Assembly: GCA_034521755.1 (NCBI GenBank)
Contig: JAXHMB010000003.1
Location: 620,001 to 684,000, forward strand
Length of the DNA stretch: 64,000 nt
Source of the DNA: JAXHMB01 sp034521755
GTDB lineage: Bacteria > Bacteroidota > Rhodothermia > Balneolales > Balneolaceae
Direction: 5' to 3'
Part shown: positions 9,035-18,174 of the stretch, one piece after another
Layout of the letters: every line of letters starts with the position of its first letter
Position numbering within the stretch: position 1 is the first letter of the stretch
Notes under the pieces: model-generated
Told to the model about the DNA's origin: nothing
What the model saw: the letters and a program-made list of their open reading frames with translations, nothing else
Databases searched by the model: none
Program-made: the position numbers and the translations under genes

Positions 9035-11434
9035 GTGCCTAAAAATAATCCACAAGAAGTAGCCATTTGGCTGATTAATGAAATCAGAAACAAGGGTAAA
9101 CTGCATAAGTCTGATGCTGTTGAAGGTATTGAATCTGTTTTTGATGGAATGTATATCTGCTTCACCAAGAAAGGCAACAAGTCTATTAATGAAAATGTGC
9201 TCAGAAATTTTCGCGAACTTAAGGATGAAACCATCTCTTGGAACGTAGGAGAGCAAGCATGGGTAGCCAGTGGAAACGGTGTAAGAAAAATTAAATCTCA
9301 ATCAGACTTCCCGGAAATTCCTACAGCAGTGCAGGCTCAAGACGTGCCCGAAGGTGCTGCCCTCGATCATCCTTCCCTCTTTTTAAACCGTGAACTGGGA
9401 TGGCTGGATTTTAACTGGAAAGTGCTTTATCAGGCTATGGACTCTAGAAATCCACTTTTGGAACGTGTTCGCTTTATAGCCATTACTGCCAGTAACCTGG
9501 ATGAATTCATTCAAAAAAGAGTAGGTGGATTGAAGCGACAGGAAGCAGCCGGGGTATATGACCTTAGTCCCGATGGCCGTACCCCAGACAAACAGGTTGA
9601 ACTGGTACGCGAGCAGGCAGCCAAAATGCAGTATAAGATTGCTGAGGTATGGAAAGGCCTTAAGAAACAGATCAAAAAAGAAGCCTCTATTAATATATCC
9701 TACTATTCCGATCTAAAAGAAAAAGAAAAGGAAAAGCTAAACGCCTATTTCATAGATCACATCTACCCTATGCTTACCCCGCTTGCGGTAGATCCCGGGC
9801 ATCCGTTTCCTTTTATTTCGAACCTGAGCTTATCTTTAGCTATAAAGCTTCGCAAACCTAATCGAGATGCCTTTAATTTTGCCAGAGTAAAGATTCCTAC
9901 AAATCAACCGCGCTGGCTTGAGGTACCAAGCGAAGAATATGCCTATAACTTTGTACCTATTGAAGAAGTAATTCAGCAAAATATTCAGCGCCTTTTCCCC
10001 GGCATGGAAATTGAAGGAGTCTGCCTTTTCCGCATTACACGTAACGCCGACATTCGTCGCAATGAAGAAGAAGCTGAAGACCTACTCTCAATGATGTCTG
10101 AAGAGTTACGCGAACGACGCTTTGCTGAAGTGGTTCGACTGGAAGTTGAGGCCGGAATAGATGAGGAAGTACTCAAGCTTCTAAAAAACGAGCTCAAGTT
10201 AGATGATATTGATATCATTCGTGTTAACGGGCTGCTTGATCTCACAGCTTGCTTCAAATTTGCCAACTTCAATATTCCCAACCTCCGCTACGAAAATTGG
10301 ACTCCGGTGATTCCCGAACCATTATATCATGAGGGAGAAACCGAAGAAGAGCAAACCATTTTTGATATCATAAAAAAGCGAGACATTCTGGTTCATCATC
10401 CTTATGAATCTTTCTCTGCCAGCGTTCGCCGACTTATCGAAGAAGCAGCCGACGATCCCAATGTGCTAGCCATTAAACAAGCACTGTATCGTACCTCTGA
10501 TAATTCCCCTATCGTGAAGGCATTAGTCCGAGCCGCTGAGAAAGGAAAACAAGTAGCCGTACTGATTGAAGTAAAAGCTCGCTTTGATGAAGCCAGCAAT
10601 ATTGAATGGGGAAAGATGCTTGAAAACGCCGGAGTACATGTAGCCTATGGTTTAGTTGGACTGAAAACCCACGCCAAAGTTGCTCTTATCATCCGTAAAG
10701 AAGACGACAAGCATGCCACCTACTGTCATATTGGTACCGGAAACTATCACGTGCAAACAGCAGAAATTTACACTGACCTTGGCTTGCTTACCAACGATCC
10801 CGAAATCGGCTATGATGTTACTAACCTCTTTCATTACCTGACTGGGTATGCCCCAAATCAGGAATACAACAAACTTATTGTTGCTCCCAATTACCTGCGG
10901 GACAAGTTCAATAAAATGATCGACAAAGAAATAGCAATTGCTGAAAGTGGTGGTAAAGGAAGAATTATTGCCAAAATGAATGCTTTGGATGATGTAGGCA
11001 TTATCCAGCGATTATATAAAGCGTCACAAGCCGGAGTACAGATAGATTTGATAGTACGGGGGCATACCCGCTTGCGTCCACAGCTCAAAGGTTATAGCGA
11101 AAACATAAATGTAATTAGTATCATCGGACGCTTTCTTGAACATGACCGTATATACTATTTCAAAAATGAAGGCGATGAGAAAATTTTTATTGGAAGCGGT
11201 GACTGGCGGTTCAGAAATCTAAATGAACGAGTAGAAACAATTGTGCCCATTACGCTTCCGGCTCTCAAAAAAAGAATTAAATTTATACTCAAAAAAGCAT
11301 TAAAAGATAATCGCCTGGCTTGGGACATGCACTCCGACGGAAGCTTCACACAGCGTCGTCCTCAAAAAGGCAAAAAAGAAAAGAATTTCCACAGCATTTT
11401 AATGAATGATGCCTGGAAACGTGCACGTCACTGA
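9035..11434 (+). CDS. ppk1: Polyphosphate kinase 1 with N-terminal DUF6953-like domain
   Basis: Reversibly transfers the gamma-phosphate of ATP to polyphosphate. The standard PPK1 begins near residue 109 (SLFLNRELGWLDFNW). The catalytic His is in KTHAK (about 546), and the second active-site His is in FLEHDRIYYF (about 703). The first ~90 residues (EVAIWLINEI...GKLHKSDAV...SINENVLRNFRELKDETISW) are not part of PPK1. They resemble the small DUF6953 domain usually found as a free protein. There is no good internal start for PPK1 alone, so the fusion looks real. I accept the GTG at 9035 because DUF6953 similarity begins within ten residues of it. The total of 799 residues compares with roughly 700 for usual PPK1. 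Confidence 0.93.
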   Translation: MPKNNPQEVAIWLINEIRNKGKLHKSDAVEGIESVFDGMYICFTKKGNKSINENVLRNFRELKDETISWNVGEQAWVASGNGVRKIKSQSDFPEIPTAVQAQDVPEGAALDHPSLFLNRELGWLDFNWKVLYQAMDSRNPLLERVRFIAITASNLDEFIQKRVGGLKRQEAAGVYDLSPDGRTPDKQVELVREQAAKMQYKIAEVWKGLKKQIKKEASINISYYSDLKEKEKEKLNAYFIDHIYPMLTPLAVDPGHPFPFISNLSLSLAIKLRKPNRDAFNFARVKIPTNQPRWLEVPSEEYAYNFVPIEEVIQQNIQRLFPGMEIEGVCLFRITRNADIRRNEEEAEDLLSMMSEELRERRFAEVVRLEVEAGIDEEVLKLLKNELKLDDIDIIRVNGLLDLTACFKFANFNIPNLRYENWTPVIPEPLYHEGETEEEQTIFDIIKKRDILVHHPYESFSASVRRLIEEAADDPNVLAIKQALYRTSDNSPIVKALVRAAEKGKQVAVLIEVKARFDEASNIEWGKMLENAGVHVAYGLVGLKTHAKVALIIRKEDDKHATYCHIGTGNYHVQTAEIYTDLGLLTNDPEIGYDVTNLFHYLTGYAPNQEYNKLIVAPNYLRDKFNKMIDKEIAIAESGGKGRIIAKMNALDDVGIIQRLYKASQAGVQIDLIVRGHTRLRPQLKGYSENINVISIIGRFLEHDRIYYFKNEGDEKIFIGSGDWRFRNLNERVETIVPITLPALKKRIKFILKKALKDNRLAWDMHSDGSFTQRRPQKGKKEKNFHSILMNDAWKRARH

Positions 11435-11457
11435 AAACCTCTTCCTTATATATAAGG

Positions 11458-12027
11458 CTAATTAAATAGCTTCAAAATCCCGAATATAAGTACTCCCGTA
11501 ACAGATACGTACATCCAAACCGGCAGGGTAACTTTCGATACCTTTCTGTGCAGTTTTACTTTGCCTGAAAAAATGAGATAAAAGCTGGTCAATATCATAG
11601 GAACAACTACCGCAGAAAGTATGATATGCGAAATCAGAATAAAAAAGTAGATAGGTCGAATAAATCCTTGGCCAGTGAAAGGAGTGCTTCCGTGAAAATT
11701 GTGGTAAATGACATAACTGATCAAAAACAAAGTAGAAGTAAGAAAGGCCGTGAGGTTGTAGCGCATGTGTGTCATATACTTTCCTTGTACAATAGCACGA
11801 TATCCAAAAACAAGTAACACAGCACTGGTTGCATTAAGCAGAGCATTAAGTGCCGGCAGGCTCGTTATCAATGATGAGCTATAGTCGCTCCCGCCTTTAA
11901 AATAGATTAGCCAAATCAAAAATATAAAGGCCAAGCTACTTATTAATAATATTACTGCAATAGCTTTAGAAAGACTTATTTCTTTAAGGATGTTAAGAGT
12001 AAACTGATCTTCGAAATGTTGGTCCAT
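11458..12027 (-). CDS. DUF420 membrane protein (CtaM/YozB-like oxidase assembly factor)
   Basis: A 189-residue inner-membrane protein with five predicted spans. It carries the DUF420 hallmark ALNALLNATSAVLL, and His residues in YVIYHNFHG and LISHIILS. In Firmicutes, DUF420 proteins (CtaM, YozB) are needed for heme-copper oxidase maturation. Its place next to the act/cox cluster supports the same role here. It diverges from actA across a 364-base gap. A TACCTTTG box on the minus strand (12062-12069) could serve as its -7 element. It is convergent with ppk1, and a 14-base palindrome (11444-11457) sits exactly between the two stops. Confidence 0.85.
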   Translation of the reverse strand: MDQHFEDQFTLNILKEISLSKAIAVILLISSLAFIFLIWLIYFKGGSDYSSSLITSLPALNALLNATSAVLLVFGYRAIVQGKYMTHMRYNLTAFLTSTLFLISYVIYHNFHGSTPFTGQGFIRPIYFFILISHIILSAVVVPMILTSFYLIFSGKVKLHRKVSKVTLPVWMYVSVTGVLIFGILKLFN

Positions 12028-12391
12028 CTTATATTGTGTCGTTTAAATTTTTTGAAGATTTCAAAGGTACAAATTGATTCACTTGCTTTCTTTTTTAATT
12101 CTTTGTTTCTGAAACTACAAATGCTCATAAATAGTTCTGACAAGTTTTCAGAAAGAAATGAAAATTAAACAGCTCATTTATTACGCATTTTTCAGAAATA
12201 GAATATATATTAACACTTCTTTTGAAGGGGTATATTTGTAAGTCCAAATGCATTTTATTTAGAATTGGTATAAATATCTTAAAGGTAATTTCCACAGTTC
12301 TAAAAGAGTGGGATTTTACATACCTTCATGCCGACCCGGAATTGGAGTTCGGACATCTGCTAACTTAGCAACGAAAAATTTTCTTTAGACT
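12028..12391. other. Divergent regulatory region between DUF420 and actA
   Basis: No gene is seen in these 364 bases. It contains candidate -7 boxes for both directions (TACCTTTG on minus at 12062-12069, TATATTTG on plus at 12231-12238). If the plus-strand box is used, the act operon has a leader of about 150 bases. No clear riboswitch or strong hairpin is visible in that leader. Confidence 0.45.
12231..12238 (+). promoter_or_regulatory. Candidate -7 box (TATATTTG) for the act-cox operon
   Basis: Matches the Bacteroidota TAnnTTTG -7 consensus. The -33 TTTG expected about 20 bases upstream is absent (ATAT is there), so the call rests on one box and its position ahead of actA. Confidence 0.35.
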
Positions 12392-13039
12392 ATGGCTCAG
12401 ATTTTCCCCAAGTGGGCAAACGAAATTCCCGGCCGTATTGCGCTTGGACTTATCATTATTGTGACAGCTTTAATTGCCGGAATTTGGTATTACTTTTCTC
12501 CGGAATATACTGATGTCGGCTATGCTCCAACCCAACCAATAGAATACAGTCATAAAATTCATGCCGGTCAGCTTGGCCTCGATTGCCAGTATTGCCACAC
12601 AAGTGTTGACAAATCAAAACAGGCAAACGTACCCCCAACACAAACATGCATGAACTGCCATGGGCAAATTGACTCACAAAAGCCTGAAGAAATTCAAAAA
12701 ATACGGGATAGCTGGAAAAGTGGTGAGTCTATAGAATGGGTACGCGTACACAACCTTCCAGACTATGCTTATTTCAACCATTCAATACATGTTAATGTTG
12801 GTGTTGGATGTGAAACCTGCCATGGAAGAATTGATAAGATGGATGTAGTTTACCAAAAAGAACCATTAAGTATGAGTTGGTGTCTTGACTGCCACAGAAA
12901 TCCTGAGAAGTATGTCCGCCCTGTTGAAGAAGTAACAACCATGGGCTATGTAGCTGATGACCAAATTGAAATGGGTAGAGACCTGGTGGCCAAACACAAT
13001 ATTAATCCTCCAACGTATTGCCAGGGTTGCCATTATTAA
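12392..13039 (+). CDS. actA: ActA, pentaheme cytochrome c of alternative complex III
   Basis: A 215-residue protein with an N-terminal membrane anchor (about 14-34) and five CxxCH heme sites: CQYCH, CMNCH, CETCH, CLDCH and CQGCH. This equals the five hemes of ActA in Rhodothermus marinus alternative complex III. It accepts electrons from the ActB iron-sulfur subunit on the periplasmic side and passes them towards ActE and the oxidase. It is the first gene of a same-strand run of twelve genes (12392-25559) with gaps of 1-79 bases. Confidence 0.95.
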   Translation: MAQIFPKWANEIPGRIALGLIIIVTALIAGIWYYFSPEYTDVGYAPTQPIEYSHKIHAGQLGLDCQYCHTSVDKSKQANVPPTQTCMNCHGQIDSQKPEEIQKIRDSWKSGESIEWVRVHNLPDYAYFNHSIHVNVGVGCETCHGRIDKMDVVYQKEPLSMSWCLDCHRNPEKYVRPVEEVTTMGYVADDQIEMGRDLVAKHNINPPTYCQGCHY

Positions 13040-13083
13040 TAAGGTATTGATCATTGAAATAGAATAAACTGAACTCTAACGGA

Positions 13084-16000
13084 ATGAGCGACGAAGTAAA
13101 AAGTCCGAATTATTGGAAGAGCTTAAACGAGCTTGCCAAAAATGAAGAATATCAAAAGTTCGAAGAGCGTGAGTTTCCTGAAAACGCGACCGAGCTGGAT
13201 GACAAGGTTTCGCGCCGCAGCTTTTTGCGTGTGATGGGTGCTTCTGTTGCCCTTGCCGGATTTGCTGCCTGCCGCCGGCCTGTGCAAAAGATTCTTCCAT
13301 ACTCCAAACAACCGGAAGAAGTTATCCCGGGAGTACCACTTTTTTACGCATCAGCCATGCCTTTTCAGGATGCGCTGACCGGACTCGTCATTGAGAACCA
13401 TGAAGGGCGCCCTACCAAGGTTGAAGGTAATGAACTGCACCCTGCAAGTTTAGGATCCAGCAGCAAATTCAACCAAGCTTCCATGCTGCAAATGTATGAC
13501 CCCGACCGATCACGAAATGTAACCAAGGATGGTCAGGCTTCTTCATACAATGATTTTGCAGCTTTTTGCAGTGAGCATTTCGCTGACACAGACAGAAATA
13601 TTGTCTTTATCTCAGAGGCCAATTCATCGCTCACATACAACAGAATTAAAGAGCAGGCATTAAACAAGTTTTCGAACGCTCAATGGGTTACATACGAAGC
13701 ATTTAGTGAAGATAATGCTATTGAAGGAACCAATATTGCTTTTGGTGAGCGCCTTAGAACAGTCAACCATTATGACAAGGCTGATGTCATCGTTTCATTT
13801 GATGATGACTTCCTGAATCCGGCTGCTAACAAAAATAGCGTTGAGAACACCAAGAAATTTACCAAAGCTCGCAAGGTTGAATCCACCGATGATACCATGT
13901 CGCGCCTGTATAGTATAGAAAGCACCTTTACAGTAACCGGCTCCAATGCTGACAACCGGCTAAGAGTAAAATCAAGCGAAGTACCACTATTTATATATGC
14001 CCTTGCATCAAAACTTTCAGAAAGTATTAGTGGGCTGTCTGCTTTTAGTGGTTATACAAATAAATTTTCGAATCATGATTGGATGCAGCCCCTGGCCGAA
14101 GATCTTTTAGACAACAGTGGATCATCTGTATTAACTGTTGGTAGTGAGCACAGTGCCGAAGTTCATGCCGCTGTTGCTGCAATAAATAAAGCATTAGACA
14201 ATGACGGTGATACAGTAACTTATCACGAGGTATCCCATTTTGATGACCAAAATAACCGAGAAGCATTTGCCAATGTTGTTGAAGCAATGAACAATGGCAA
14301 CATCGACACGGTAGTTATGGTGGGTACGAATCCTGTATTTACTGCTCCTGCGGATCTGAACTTTGATGAAGCATTAAATAATGTAGAAACATCAATGCAT
14401 CTCTCCTTGTATGTGGATGAGACTTCCTCCAGTACCAACTGGCACGTAAACCGTGCTCATTACCTGGAAGCCTGGGGCGATGGATATTCTTACACAGGGG
14501 CTCGTTCTGTTATTCAGCCTCAAATTGAGCCACTATTCTCAGGTATTAGCGAAATTGAATTTCTAAATACCATCGTATCCGGTGAACAAACTAAAGGATA
14601 TGAGCTTGTACAAAATACCTGGAAGCAATTCTACTCCACAAATTTTAAAAGCAAATGGGAAAAGATTCTTCATGATGGAATTGATGGAGAAAATATCTTC
14701 CCTGCTTCAAATGTGAGTCTTAAAAGACGTTTTTCTGCTCAACTGAGAAATGCTCTTTCCGAAACTGAGGAATCAACCGGAATGGAGCTTGTCATTCGCC
14801 CCGATTCAAAGCTATTTGACGGACGCTATGCTAACAATGGATGGCTGCAAGAGCTTCCCGATCCCATGACCAAAATTACCTGGGATAACGTAGCATTGAT
14901 GAGCAAGAAAACTGCCGATGAATTAGGTATTGAAGCAGCGGGATTAGGTGTAGCGCAAGCAGAAATGCTTTCCATTACGGCTAATGGAACAACCATTGAA
15001 GTTCCAGCATGGATTCAGCCCGGACATGCCGATGACAGTATCACTATTACTGTTGGTTATGGGCAAGATCGCTCCGGCAGAGTAGCCAGCGGAACCGGTG
15101 TTGACACCTATCCTTTCCGTACAACCTCTTCCATGCTTTTTACAAAAGATATTTCTGTTGAGAAAACAGGCCAGACTTATGAAATAGCCTGTACTCAAGA
15201 CCACAGCAGCATGGAAGGACGTTCGCTGCTGCGTTACGCTACATTAGATGATTATAAAGAAGAACCTGACTTTTCTAGTTACGACTCTGCTTACGATGCA
15301 GAGCTGCCCGGTGAAGCTTACGCTTTTGAAAAAGGTGTAGATGAACCGCTTTCGATTTTTGATGCTATTGATGAGGCGGAATATCCTGACTATGAACCGC
15401 AATGGGGTATGTCTATCGACCTCAACTCTTGTATTGGTTGTGGAACATGTACTATTGCGTGTCAGGCAGAAAATAATATTCCGGTCATCGGTAAACGCGA
15501 AGTAAGTAACGGACGTGAAATGCACTGGATCAGAAACGACCGCTATTTTGAGGGTGATGTTGACAATCCAAAAGCATTGCACCAACCGGTACCTTGTATG
15601 CACTGCGAGCTGGCACCCTGTGAGCAGGTTTGCCCGGTTGCAGCGACTACCCACAGCGATGACGGCATGAACCAAATGACCTATAATCGTTGCATCGGTA
15701 CTCGTTACTGTGCCAACAACTGTCCGTACAAAGTTCGCCGCTTCAACTTCTTCAACTACACCAAAGAATTTTTGACTGATGGTCAGGATCCTGAAGTTAT
15801 TCAAATGGCGATGAATCCTGAGGTAACCGTTCGTTTCCGCGGTGTGATGGAAAAATGCTCTTACTGTGTACAGCGTACCAACAGAGCAAAAATTCAGACA
15901 GAAATTGATACTAATGGCGCTACTATGAAACCTGAAGACGGTAGCGTTAAAACAGCTTGTCAGCAAGCATGTCCTGCAGATGCCATCTACTTCGGTGATC

Positions 16001-16134
16001 TGACTGACAAGGAAAGCAAGGTTACCAAAACCAAGCTAAATGAAAGAAATTATCTCTTGCTGGAAGAGCTGAGTACAAGGCCGCGAACTTCGTACCTTGC
16101 AAAATTGCGTAACCCAAACCCAAAATTGGCCTAA
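13084..16134 (+). CDS. actB: ActB, molybdopterin-oxidoreductase-like / iron-sulfur subunit of alternative complex III
   Basis: A 1016-residue fusion. A twin-arginine export signal (SRRSFLRV, 43-50) is followed by a molybdopterin-oxidoreductase-like region, which in known ActB proteins binds no molybdenum cofactor. A ferredoxin-like domain starts at about 775: CIGCGTCTIAC, CMHCELAPCEQVCP, CIGTRYCANNCP, CSYCVQR and CQQACPADAIYFG, enough Cys for four clusters. It relays electrons from the quinol site to the ActA hemes. LAGFAAC ahead of Cys63 resembles a lipobox, so lipid anchoring is possible. Confidence 0.95.
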   Translation: MSDEVKSPNYWKSLNELAKNEEYQKFEEREFPENATELDDKVSRRSFLRVMGASVALAGFAACRRPVQKILPYSKQPEEVIPGVPLFYASAMPFQDALTGLVIENHEGRPTKVEGNELHPASLGSSSKFNQASMLQMYDPDRSRNVTKDGQASSYNDFAAFCSEHFADTDRNIVFISEANSSLTYNRIKEQALNKFSNAQWVTYEAFSEDNAIEGTNIAFGERLRTVNHYDKADVIVSFDDDFLNPAANKNSVENTKKFTKARKVESTDDTMSRLYSIESTFTVTGSNADNRLRVKSSEVPLFIYALASKLSESISGLSAFSGYTNKFSNHDWMQPLAEDLLDNSGSSVLTVGSEHSAEVHAAVAAINKALDNDGDTVTYHEVSHFDDQNNREAFANVVEAMNNGNIDTVVMVGTNPVFTAPADLNFDEALNNVETSMHLSLYVDETSSSTNWHVNRAHYLEAWGDGYSYTGARSVIQPQIEPLFSGISEIEFLNTIVSGEQTKGYELVQNTWKQFYSTNFKSKWEKILHDGIDGENIFPASNVSLKRRFSAQLRNALSETEESTGMELVIRPDSKLFDGRYANNGWLQELPDPMTKITWDNVALMSKKTADELGIEAAGLGVAQAEMLSITANGTTIEVPAWIQPGHADDSITITVGYGQDRSGRVASGTGVDTYPFRTTSSMLFTKDISVEKTGQTYEIACTQDHSSMEGRSLLRYATLDDYKEEPDFSSYDSAYDAELPGEAYAFEKGVDEPLSIFDAIDEAEYPDYEPQWGMSIDLNSCIGCGTCTIACQAENNIPVIGKREVSNGREMHWIRNDRYFEGDVDNPKALHQPVPCMHCELAPCEQVCPVAATTHSDDGMNQMTYNRCIGTRYCANNCPYKVRRFNFFNYTKEFLTDGQDPEVIQMAMNPEVTVRFRGVMEKCSYCVQRTNRAKIQTEIDTNGATMKPEDGSVKTACQQACPADAIYFGDLTDKESKVTKTKLNERNYLLLEELSTRPRTSYLAKLRNPNPKLA

Positions 16135-16149
16135 ATCTAAGTATTTAAG

Positions 16150-17568
16150 ATGAGTACAGATTATAAATACGCACCGGAGCCGGCACTGGTACAAGGAGAT
16201 CACTCCTTTAGCAGCATCACTGACCTTATTGCTAAAACTCCGCTTAATCCAACACCAAAACTCTGGTATCTGGCTTTTGGCGTAGCAAACATACTTTTAA
16301 TCACGCTTTTAAGTGCTATCGGATATCTGGTTTGGGAAGGTACCGGCATTTGGGGACTTAACAATCCTGCCGGATGGGGTTGGGCTATTATCAACTTTGT
16401 TTGGTGGGTTGGTATTGGACACGCTGGAACATTGATTTCTGCTATTCTTTTCCTGTTTCGGCAAGGCTGGCGTACCGCTATCAACCGGTTTGCTGAGGCA
16501 ATGACTATTTTTGCGGTAATGTGTGCCGGTATTTTCCCGGCTATTCACGTAGGACGTATCTGGGTAATTTACTGGGTATTCCCGGTTCCCAATCAGATGG
16601 CTGCATGGCCAAATTTCAGTAGTCCACTGCTTTGGGACGTATTTGCAGTAAGTACCTATTTCACTGTTTCATTGTTGTTCTGGTATGTAGGCCTTGTTCC
16701 TGATCTTGCCACACTTAGAGACAAAGCAAAAAGCAAGATTGCAAAAATTTCTTATGGTATTGCAGCTCTTGGATGGACCGGCAGTTTCCGCAACTGGTGG
16801 AATTATGAAAAAGCTTATATGATTCTGGCCGGCCTGGCAACTCCACTGGTACTTTCAGTACACACCATTGTATCTTTTGACTTTGCCGTTTCCATGATTC
16901 CGGGCTGGCACAGTACGATCTTCCCACCCTACTTTGTTGCGGGTGCTATTTACTCCGGCTTTGCCATGGTACTTACACTGATGATTATTGCCCGCAAGAT
17001 TTACGGCCTAGAAGACATTATGAATATTGACGTCATGGAGAAAATGAATCTCGTGATGATGGTTACAGGTAATCTCGTAGCTTTTGCATACCTGATGGAA
17101 GCATTTGTTGCTTGGTACAGTGGATATATTTATGAACAAGGAATTTTCTGGTTATACGCAACCGGACCCTATGCCTGGGGTTTCTGGATCTTGATGTTTT
17201 GTAATGTCGTCACCCCTCAGTTCTTGTGGTCTAAAAAGATTCGAAGAAATATTGTGCTCACATTTGCAATCTCAATTATCGTGAATGTCGGTATGTGGTT
17301 TGAGCGATTTATGATTGCCGTAGCTTCACTTTCTACGGATTTCATGCCGTCTAACTGGGATTACTACTCTCCCACATTCTGGGACATCATCACTTATATT
17401 GGAACATTTGGTCTGTTTTTCACTTTCTTCCTGCTCTTCCTGCGCTATCTGCCAATGGTGGCAATTGCAGAAGTTAAAGGCGTAATGCCACAGGCTGATC
17501 CTCATAATTATGATGAAGAAACAAAAGAATTTATTAAAGAAAACGCTGAACCTGTACCCGCTGAATAA
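16150..17568 (+). CDS. actC: ActC, NrfD-like quinol-binding membrane subunit of alternative complex III
   Basis: A 472-residue NrfD/PsrC-family protein with about ten membrane spans. It oxidises menaquinol and contacts the ActB iron-sulfur clusters. The conserved early helix NFVWWVGIGHAGTLISAILF carries the His typical of this family. It is paralogous to ActF, the second quinone-type membrane subunit in the operon, and starts 15 bases after actB. Confidence 0.94.
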   Translation: MSTDYKYAPEPALVQGDHSFSSITDLIAKTPLNPTPKLWYLAFGVANILLITLLSAIGYLVWEGTGIWGLNNPAGWGWAIINFVWWVGIGHAGTLISAILFLFRQGWRTAINRFAEAMTIFAVMCAGIFPAIHVGRIWVIYWVFPVPNQMAAWPNFSSPLLWDVFAVSTYFTVSLLFWYVGLVPDLATLRDKAKSKIAKISYGIAALGWTGSFRNWWNYEKAYMILAGLATPLVLSVHTIVSFDFAVSMIPGWHSTIFPPYFVAGAIYSGFAMVLTLMIIARKIYGLEDIMNIDVMEKMNLVMMVTGNLVAFAYLMEAFVAWYSGYIYEQGIFWLYATGPYAWGFWILMFCNVVTPQFLWSKKIRRNIVLTFAISIIVNVGMWFERFMIAVASLSTDFMPSNWDYYSPTFWDIITYIGTFGLFFTFFLLFLRYLPMVAIAEVKGVMPQADPHNYDEETKEFIKENAEPVPAE

Positions 17569-17591
17569 CAGCAATAGTATAGAAAGACATT

Positions 17592-18140
17592 ATGGCAACT
17601 GACACAAAAAATATACATGGCATTTTAGCTGAGTTCAGAAATCCAAAAGAACTTATTGATGTCGCTGAAAAAGTAGAAAAGTCAGGGTATAACAAGTATG
17701 ATACCTACGCTCCCTTTCCCATTCACGGAATGGAAAAAGCTATGGGGCTTAAAAATTCTCCTTTGGGCTGGATTGTACTTGGCGGAGCACTGGTCGGTTT
17801 AATAGGTGCCGTTACTCTTATGGTTTGGGTCATGGCTTATGAGTATCCGATGAATATCAGTGGAAAACCATTTATTAATATACCTGTTTACGTACCTATT
17901 GCATTTGAGCTTACCGTATTGCTCGCTGCTTTTGCAGCTACCTTTGGCATGTTTGCATTAAACAAACTGCCTAAGCTGCATAACCCGCTTTTTAATGTTG
18001 ATCGGTTCAAAAAAGCATCTGATGATGGATTCTTCATCTGTATAGAAGCTGAAGATGAACTGTTTTCTGAAGAGAAAGTTTCTTCACTGTTTACAGATGC
18101 CGGTGCAACACATATTGAAACAGTTTACGACTCGGAATAG
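17592..18140 (+). CDS. actD: ActD, DUF3341 subunit of alternative complex III
   Basis: A 182-residue protein with two membrane spans (about 60-82 and 96-118), flanked by cytoplasmic domains. The N-terminal IHGILAEFRNPKELIDVAEK and PFPIHGMEKAMG segments are typical of the DUF3341 ActD family, a structural subunit next to ActC/ActF. It has no cofactor motif. Confidence 0.93.
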   Translation: MATDTKNIHGILAEFRNPKELIDVAEKVEKSGYNKYDTYAPFPIHGMEKAMGLKNSPLGWIVLGGALVGLIGAVTLMVWVMAYEYPMNISGKPFINIPVYVPIAFELTVLLAAFAATFGMFALNKLPKLHNPLFNVDRFKKASDDGFFICIEAEDELFSEEKVSSLFTDAGATHIETVYDSE

Positions 18141-18174
18141 TCAAAATTAAATCTTTATAGTTGTTTAAGATCTG

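Noticed and set aside
11444..11457. 14-base palindrome CCTTATATATAAGG between ppk1 and the DUF420 gene
   Set aside because: Only a five-base stem around TATA and no T run; too weak to call a terminator, and AT-rich palindromes occur by chance.
15244..15966. 240-codon open frame antisense to actB
   Set aside because: It lies wholly within the well-supported iron-sulfur domain of actB, and its product has no domain pattern; a mirror effect of codon bias.
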